A stretch of DNA of 64,000 bases from Didymodactylos carnosus (taxonomy: Eukaryota > Rotifera > Eurotatoria > Philodinida > Philodinidae): positions 1 through 64,000 of the forward strand of contig CAJNOQ010000007.1 in NCBI GenBank assembly GCA_905250885.1, read 5' to 3'. The position numbers were made by a program, and so were the translations under genes. Below are positions 62,601 to 64,000 of this stretch, piece after piece. Each line of letters begins with the position of its first letter. Position 1 is the stretch's first letter. The notes under the pieces were generated by a model. The model saw nothing but the letters and a program-made list of their open reading frames with translations. It had not been told where the DNA came from and made no database searches.

Positions 62601-64000
62601 TATTCTATCACCTTTCAATAGTAATTCTCCTCTTGTTTTAAATTGTGCAAAATTAAATTCTTGTGATTTCCAATCACTTTCAACTTGTTTTAATTTTGCT
62701 TCAATATCTCGTTCTTTAACTGCAGCAATACAAATATCTTCAATATCTTCTTTAAACTGAAGCAATGGTAAATCCATAACATGTCGTAGACGAAAATCAT
62801 CGGCTTCGACATCTAAATGGTGTACTCCTGTTACATCAGCAATGCGTTGCCAATGACGATGTTGCATCGCTTTATTTGACATCATTTCTAATAATGGACA
62901 ACCTAGAAGTCACAATATTTTCCAGTAGACAATAAACATCTTAGACATCAAAATAATGTACAACTTACATTCGCTAAACTCGTCAATGGTTTTTTTGAGT
63001 GCATGAAATGCTGGAAAGTCTCTCAGTCCTTTTGGTAATCTTTGACAAGATGTTTGAAAATCGAATAATTCTTGATTAATTTTATCAATATCCACGTCTG
63101 TCCACGGTATATCATAGTAACTGGCTACTGTATCCAACACTTTATTGTACAATGTATATAATCGTTGTAAAAGTGCTAAATCTTTCTTAATTTTTTCTAA
63201 TTGTGGATATTCATTTACTCTTAAACCAAATAATTCTTCACCGCCATGATATGTTTCATAACGTTTGTACAAATTTTCTACTCGACTTTGAAAGAGAATT
63301 TGTCGATCGGATGATTCACGTGGTGTGATACCACTAATCGTTGGCCCACTCTTTTCATATTCCGCATAAAATTTGTTACAGTCTTTAACAAATTTGACAA
63401 CATTTTCTAAAAGTTCTTTTTTAAATTGTGGTTGAAGTTTTAATAGATTTGTAGTCATCTGTGAACAAAGTTGTTGTAGTTTTTGCCATGAATAGCGTAA
63501 ATTATCACATCGTTCAGTTTCTTCTCTTGCTACATTGAGTTCATGTGCTTGTAACATTGCATACGATTCTTCAATAGGTCCAACTGACATATCAATTCGA
63601 ATTTCATTTTCTCGTAATTCTTTAACAGTTAACATAATTAATCGAATATCTTCGAGATCTTTAACTGGTCGTTGTAAACGTTTTTCCATATCTTCGATAA
63701 ACTGGATGACATCATTCATTTCTTTACGATATTTGAAATTACACGCCTGACCATAACGAATTATCCAATCACGAGTCTCAGTTATCAAACCAAATTTTAA
63801 ATGTACTAAAACAGCAGACATGATGATATGTGCAAAGAATGTAATATTATGTACCTGTAAATATGGCCAATGGACCAACTGATATACATTCTGCTAGTGA
63901 ATTAATTTCTGATGATAATTGTTCATAATCTTTAATTTTTGTTTCAAATTCACCCACATGAGGTTGACGAGATAAAAAATCTTTTAATTCTTCATCACGA
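45600..64000 (-). CDS. DNAH5/DNAH8: Outer-arm axonemal dynein heavy chain, DNAH5/DNAH8 type (5' end beyond window)
   Basis: Forty-four exons encode 3,528 C-terminal residues (about 4,600 in vertebrate DNAH5) in one consistent frame, ending ...[11 protein letters not shown]. The protein is the ATP-driven motor of ciliary outer dynein arms. All expected parts are seen: tail and linker, AAA1-AAA6, a coiled-coil stalk with microtubule-binding tip between AAA4 and AAA5, and the C-terminal domain. P-loops: AAA1 GPAGTGKT, AAA2 [11 protein letters not shown]3 [11 protein letters not shown]4 GVGGSGKQS. The AAA2 block ([20 protein letters not shown], ...[13 protein letters not shown]) and the GVALLCD terminus are characteristic of the DNAH5/DNAH8 pair; I cannot separate the two. 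Exon blocks are given in separate entries. Introns are mostly phase 0, unlike the neighbouring sacsin gene. Confidence 0.93.
47666..49763 (-). CDS. DNAH5/DNAH8: Dynein heavy chain: AAA6 exons
   Basis: Exons 49556-49763, 49389-49489, 49262-49300 (39 nt, [13 protein letters not shown]), 48870-49023, 48666-48812 and 47666-47874. Landmarks: [54 protein letters not shown] and [19 protein letters not shown]. The join [16 protein letters not shown] skips an open but rejected stretch in intron 49024-49261. Confidence 0.92.
48186..48545. repeat. Dynein intron segment duplicated at 42681-43001
   Basis: The source or sister copy of the duplication past the 3' end of the gene. It lies in the 791-bp intron 47875-48665 and runs into the duplicated exon edge up to about 48682. 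Confidence 0.8.
49833..52307 (-). CDS. DNAH5/DNAH8: Dynein heavy chain: AAA5 exons
   Basis: Exons 52139-52307, 51917-52072, 50441-50684, 50183-50382 and 49833-50096. Landmarks are [40 protein letters not shown] and [20 protein letters not shown]. The 1,232-bp intron 50685-51916 contains a long palindrome (51408-51680). Confidence 0.92.
51408..51680. repeat. Near-perfect palindrome in a dynein intron
   Basis: Arms of about 100-110 bp (left to about 51524, right from about 51562) are roughly 90% identical as inverted copies, with a loop of about 37 bp. Paired words include CCTTAGTGAGACA/TGTCTCACTAAGG and ACCTTTCTTTGCAAAGTTAT with its complement. A MITE or foldback element is likely. Target duplication not resolved. 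Confidence 0.8.
52368..53481 (-). CDS. DNAH5/DNAH8: Dynein heavy chain: stalk and microtubule-binding exons
   Basis: Exons 53378-53481 and 53164-53319 encode the outgoing Lys/Glu/Ala heptad coiled coil. Exon 52907-53098 holds the tip region, including [20 protein letters not shown]. Exon 52368-52849 encodes the rest of the tip ([19 protein letters not shown]) and the returning coiled coil ([20 protein letters not shown]). Confidence 0.92.
53544..54777 (-). CDS. DNAH5/DNAH8: Dynein heavy chain: AAA4 exons
   Basis: Exons 54708-54777, 54392-54645, 54171-54324, 53922-54111 and 53544-53864. Walker [14 protein letters not shown], then [52 protein letters not shown] and [20 protein letters not shown] lead into the stalk. 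All are typical of AAA4. Confidence 0.93.
55275..55397 (-). CDS. DNAH5/DNAH8: Dynein exon A of a duplicated exon pair
   Basis: A 123-nt exon, phase 2 on both sides, reading [20 protein letters not shown] then [21 protein letters not shown], continued by [20 protein letters not shown] in exon 54708-54777. Because it matches exon B in length and phase, the two could be mutually exclusive or both included without frameshift. If both are kept, the protein gains 41 residues. Confidence 0.8.
55671..55793 (-). CDS. DNAH5/DNAH8: Dynein exon B of a duplicated exon pair
   Basis: A 123-nt exon, phase 2 on both sides, reading [20 protein letters not shown] then [21 protein letters not shown]. The final codon AG|A is completed by the next exon. 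It is homologous to the neighbouring exon 55275-55397: same length, same phase, 17 of 41 positions identical, and a shared FVDFLR end. Either exon alone gives the canonical dynein order, in which only one such segment is expected between AAA3 and AAA4. Confidence 0.8.
55925..57360 (-). CDS. DNAH5/DNAH8: Dynein heavy chain: AAA3 exons
   Basis: Exons 57218-57360, 57017-57151, 56746-56961 and 55925-56319. Walker A GEQGTAKT, Walker [11 protein letters not shown], then the [17 protein letters not shown] segment and an arginine-containing ...[10 protein letters not shown] end in phase 2. Intron 56320-56745 (426 bp) shows no element. Confidence 0.92.
57419..58719 (-). CDS. DNAH5/DNAH8: Dynein heavy chain: AAA2 exons
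   Basis: Exons 58558-58719, 57930-58418, 57722-57865 and 57419-57662. The P-loop [10 protein letters not shown] is followed by [20 protein letters not shown] and a Walker-B-like [20 protein letters not shown]. In this family AAA2 binds nucleotide without turnover. Confidence 0.92.
59046..61512 (-). CDS. DNAH5/DNAH8: Dynein heavy chain: AAA1 exons
   Basis: Exons 61057-61512, 59498-59793, 59239-59433 and 59046-59180. AAA1 is the main ATPase site. Walker A GPAGTG|KT is split by the 1,263-bp intron 59794-61056 in phase 1 (G|GT). Walker B appears as GCFDEFNRI, and [19 protein letters not shown] is the sensor region. All catalytic motifs are intact. Confidence 0.93.
60375..60523. mobile_element. 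hAT-like MITE in the AAA1-splitting intron
   Basis: A 149-bp element with identical 8-bp flanks ACCTCTTC (60367-60374 and 60524-60531). The left end reads GAGGCATGGCGCGGGTCCG and the right end, inward, CAGGCTTAGACGAGTCCG; both then read AGTCC. GGACTC words repeat near both ends. No coding capacity. Confidence 0.78.
61575..64000 (-). CDS. DNAH5/DNAH8: Dynein heavy chain: tail and linker exons
   Basis: Exons 63855-64000 (5' part outside the window), 62969-63805, 62539-62902, 61812-62337 and 61575-61752. The 49-bp intron 63806-63854 joins ...VGPLAIFT to [14 protein letters not shown] in phase 1. Linker landmarks: [40 protein letters not shown] then [11 protein letters not shown], and [20 protein letters not shown]. 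The linker is the lever arm over the AAA ring. Confidence 0.92.
62395..62527. mobile_element. hAT-like MITE next to a dynein splice donor
   Basis: A 133-bp element with identical 8-bp flanks CAAATACT (62387-62394 and 62528-62535). The ends read CAAGGCCGTAAA and, inward from the right, CAGGGCCGTAAAC, followed by G-rich sequence. It is GC-richer than its surroundings. It ends 11 nt from exon 62539-62902. Removing it with one flank leaves a 60-bp intron, the usual size here. Confidence 0.88.

Noticed and set aside
1-64000. Search for retroviral, LTR or Polinton-like elements, CRISPR arrays, rRNA and tRNA genes
   Set aside because: No protease, reverse transcriptase, integrase, capsid or packaging motifs, no long terminal direct repeats, no spacer arrays and no tRNA cloverleaf sequence were recognised by eye.

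Overview
The window comes from a very AT-rich animal genome. Introns are mostly 50-200 bp with occasional kilobase-sized ones, homopolymer and dinucleotide runs are frequent, and small non-autonomous DNA transposons are common. An outer-arm axonemal dynein heavy chain shows that the animal has motile cilia. An AT-rich small invertebrate such as a rotifer is my best guess, but nothing here proves the lineage. I found no bacterial, phage or CRISPR features, and no retroviral or LTR element.

Layout. (1) 1404-29618, plus strand: one long gene for a sacsin-type chaperone scaffold. Three separate ATG-bearing exons (1404-1887, 5396-5576, 7473-7839) all end in phase 1 with G|GT, and all fit the phase-1 acceptor at 14589. 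They therefore read as three alternative first exons for one shared body of 22 exons and 2,856 residues. The body has distal sacsin-repeat sequence, a J domain with HPD, a low-complexity linker and a C-terminal HEPN domain. I see no GHKL/Hsp90-type ATPase segment. (2) 29619-40940: intergenic DNA with several DNA transposons (a hAT-like element carrying a nested MITE, and a hAT element with a two-exon BED-finger frame). It also holds a small single-exon gene for a putative secreted peptide (34526-34732) and an orphan terminal exon with a poly(A) signal (40279-40409). (3) 40943-41981, minus strand: a two-exon HPRT gene. (4) 41982-45590: duplicated dynein-intron DNA split by about 2.3 kb of palindromes, AGGTA/TACCT arrays and a TTAA-flanked element. 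(5) 45600-64000, minus strand: the C-terminal 3,528 residues of a DNAH5/DNAH8-type outer-arm dynein heavy chain in 44 exons, from tail/linker through AAA1-AAA6, stalk and C-terminal domain. The N-terminal tail lies beyond the window edge. Two adjacent 123-nt exons between AAA3 and AAA4 are homologous and equal in phase, and look like alternative exons.

Exon-intron joins were checked by frame arithmetic. The shared sacsin body sums to exactly 2,857 codons including the stop. The dynein exons sum to 3,529 codons plus one leading base. Both predictions are thus internally consistent. The genes do not form one pathway: they are a chaperone scaffold, purine salvage and a ciliary motor. Several long introns of both big genes contain recognisable transposons with target-site duplications, which explains part of their size.
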